The position numbers and the translations under genes were made by a program. Shown here piece by piece: positions 4,783-5,428 of a stretch of 5,428 nt of DNA (position 1 is its first letter; the number at the start of each line of letters is the position of its first letter). Origin of the DNA: Desulfotignum sp. (GTDB taxonomy: Bacteria; Desulfobacterota; Desulfobacteria; Desulfobacterales; Desulfobacteraceae); contig JAABRW010000082.1 of NCBI GenBank assembly GCA_011390695.1, forward strand, positions 1 through 5,428, read 5' to 3'. A model generated the notes under the pieces. That model did not search any database and was not told the DNA's origin. It saw only the letters and a list, made by a program, of their open reading frames with translations.

Positions 4783-4821
4783 ATCCGGAAGGGTGCCCGC
4801 CATGCATCCAGGGCTTTTTTT
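4768..4821 (+). terminator. Rho-independent terminator straddling the epd stop codon
   Basis: CTGGATGC (4771-4778) and GCATCCAG (4804-4811) are a perfect 8-bp inverted repeat. After one G-G mismatch, GC (4768-4769) pairs with GC (4813-4814), and T7 follows directly at 4815-4821. The 5' arm lies in the last codons of epd, and the 25-base loop contains the TGA stop codon. The T-run and orientation fit termination of epd. There is no matching A-run for cooC, so it should work in one direction only. The large loop makes it weaker than a compact terminator. Confidence 0.6.
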
Positions 4822-4827
4822 GGCTCT

Positions 4828-5428
4828 TTATTTTTCCAGGGCCATCAGTTTTCCGGTGATGGTTTTGACCGCTTCAGGGATGTTTCGGGGATCATTGAAA
4901 GGGCGTGTGCCGTCCCGGTCCGCCTGAACAATTTCATCCATTTCCGGTAAAAATCCCAGGATCTCATAATCTGGCATGCTGTCTTTAATCAATTTTTTGT
5001 CCTGTTCAGACCGCACCCGGTTGCCCAGGATCAGGATTTTTTTAATGCCGATATCCTGTCCCAGTTTCCGGATTCTGTCCGCTGCCACCCGGCTGCGCTT
5101 GCCGGGATTCACCACCACCACCAGGGCATCGACGGATCCGGAAGTGGCCCTTCCCAGATGTTCCACCCCCGCTTCCATATCCATGACTACCACTTCGTTG
5201 CGGGCCAGGACCAGATGGTTCATGAGGGCCTTTAAAATGGTGCTTTCCGGGCAGATGCAGCCGGAGCCACCCTGCTGGACCGTGCCCATTACCAGCAGCT
5301 TTACCCCGTCTTTTTCCAGGGAAAACCGGTCAGGAATGTCATCCACTTTGGGGTTAAGGGTAAAAAATCCCCCCATGGTGCCTGGTTTGGCACCTGTCCT
5401 TTCCGCTATGAGATCAGACAGTTCAGCC
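4828..5428 (-). CDS. cooC: CooC-family carbon monoxide dehydrogenase maturation ATPase, N-terminus cut by window edge
   Basis: The frame is open from the right edge to the TAA at 4830-4828, giving 199 visible residues. An internal ATG at 5376 is not the start: the frame continues upstream with AELSDLIAERTGAKPGT, which also belongs to the family pattern. CooC proteins are MinD/ParA-type P-loop ATPases of about 250-270 residues that insert nickel into the C-cluster of carbon monoxide dehydrogenase. The missing 60 or so residues should carry the P-loop. Visible hallmarks are MGGFFTLNPKVDDIPD (visible residues 18-33), the metal-binding C-x-C in GSGCICPES (cysteines 57 and 59, codons at 5259-5257 and 5253-5251), and the switch II segment VVMDMEAGVEHLGR. 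The protein ends in LMALEK. It is convergent with epd. A nearby carbon monoxide dehydrogenase/acetyl-CoA synthase cluster beyond the right edge is expected but not seen. Confidence 0.88.
   Translation of the reverse strand, partial: AELSDLIAERTGAKPGTMGGFFTLNPKVDDIPDRFSLEKDGVKLLVMGTVQQGGSGCICPESTILKALMNHLVLARNEVVVMDMEAGVEHLGRATSGSVDALVVVVNPGKRSRVAADRIRKLGQDIGIKKILILGNRVRSEQDKKLIKDSMPDYEILGFLPEMDEIVQADRDGTRPFNDPRNIPEAVKTITGKLMALEK

Noticed and set aside
4828..5376. CooC starting at the ATG at 5376
   Set aside because: The frame stays open to the right edge with conserved CooC residues, and the P-loop would be missing, so the gene is cut by the window rather than short.
1..5428. CRISPR array, tRNA, rRNA, insertion sequence or phage genes
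   Set aside because: No regularly spaced repeats, cloverleaf sequences, transposase motifs or integrase motifs were seen on either strand.

Overview
The window looks like chromosomal DNA from an anaerobic sulfate-reducing member of the Desulfobacterota, probably near Desulfobacter, Desulfotignum or Desulfobacula. This is inferred from gene content: a CooC-type carbon monoxide dehydrogenase maturation ATPase, a DUF134 regulator followed by a DUF5320 small protein, and a LolA-like protein paired with a DUF1302-like outer-membrane barrel. No rRNA, tRNA, CRISPR array, transposase or phage gene is visible. Both outermost genes are cut by the window edges.

Left block (1-2640, minus strand). This reads as an envelope operon. 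A secreted LolA-like protein (2513 to 1731) is followed 52 bases later by a large protein (1678 to the left edge) with an N-terminal AMIN-like domain, an acidic linker and a beta-barrel related to DUF1302. A promoter-like -35/-10 pair and a 16-bp dyad lie ahead of the first gene. A hairpin that would cover the Shine-Dalgarno of the second gene lies between the two.

Middle block (2700-3470, plus strand). A DUF134/UPF0251 helix-turn-helix protein (2787-3155) and a Gly/Arg-rich DUF5320-type protein (3180-3470) form a two-gene operon. Its promoter sits inside a strong inverted repeat: 14 bp perfect, 21 of 24 overall. The right arm of that repeat ends at the ribosome binding site. This is the most unusual regulatory structure in the window.

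The 298-base gap at 3471-3768 is rich in structure. It holds a long imperfect hairpin at 3539-3603, an upstream segment that could pair with the same right arm, a possible promoter and an 11-bp direct repeat. A dehydrogenase of the GAPDH superfamily, closest in motifs to erythrose-4-phosphate dehydrogenase (Epd), follows at 3769-4782. A terminator-like hairpin with a T7 tail straddles its stop codon.

Right block (4828-5428, minus strand). This is the C-terminal part of a CooC-family ATPase, convergent with epd. It suggests that carbon monoxide dehydrogenase/acetyl-CoA synthase genes may lie beyond the right edge. Base composition rises from AT-rich on the left (about 40% GC by eye) to clearly GC-richer on the right.

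The DUF134-DUF5320 pair, the envelope operon and epd/cooC do not form one obvious pathway. The window looks like a junction of three independent transcription units. All family assignments are from motif recognition by eye, without database searches.
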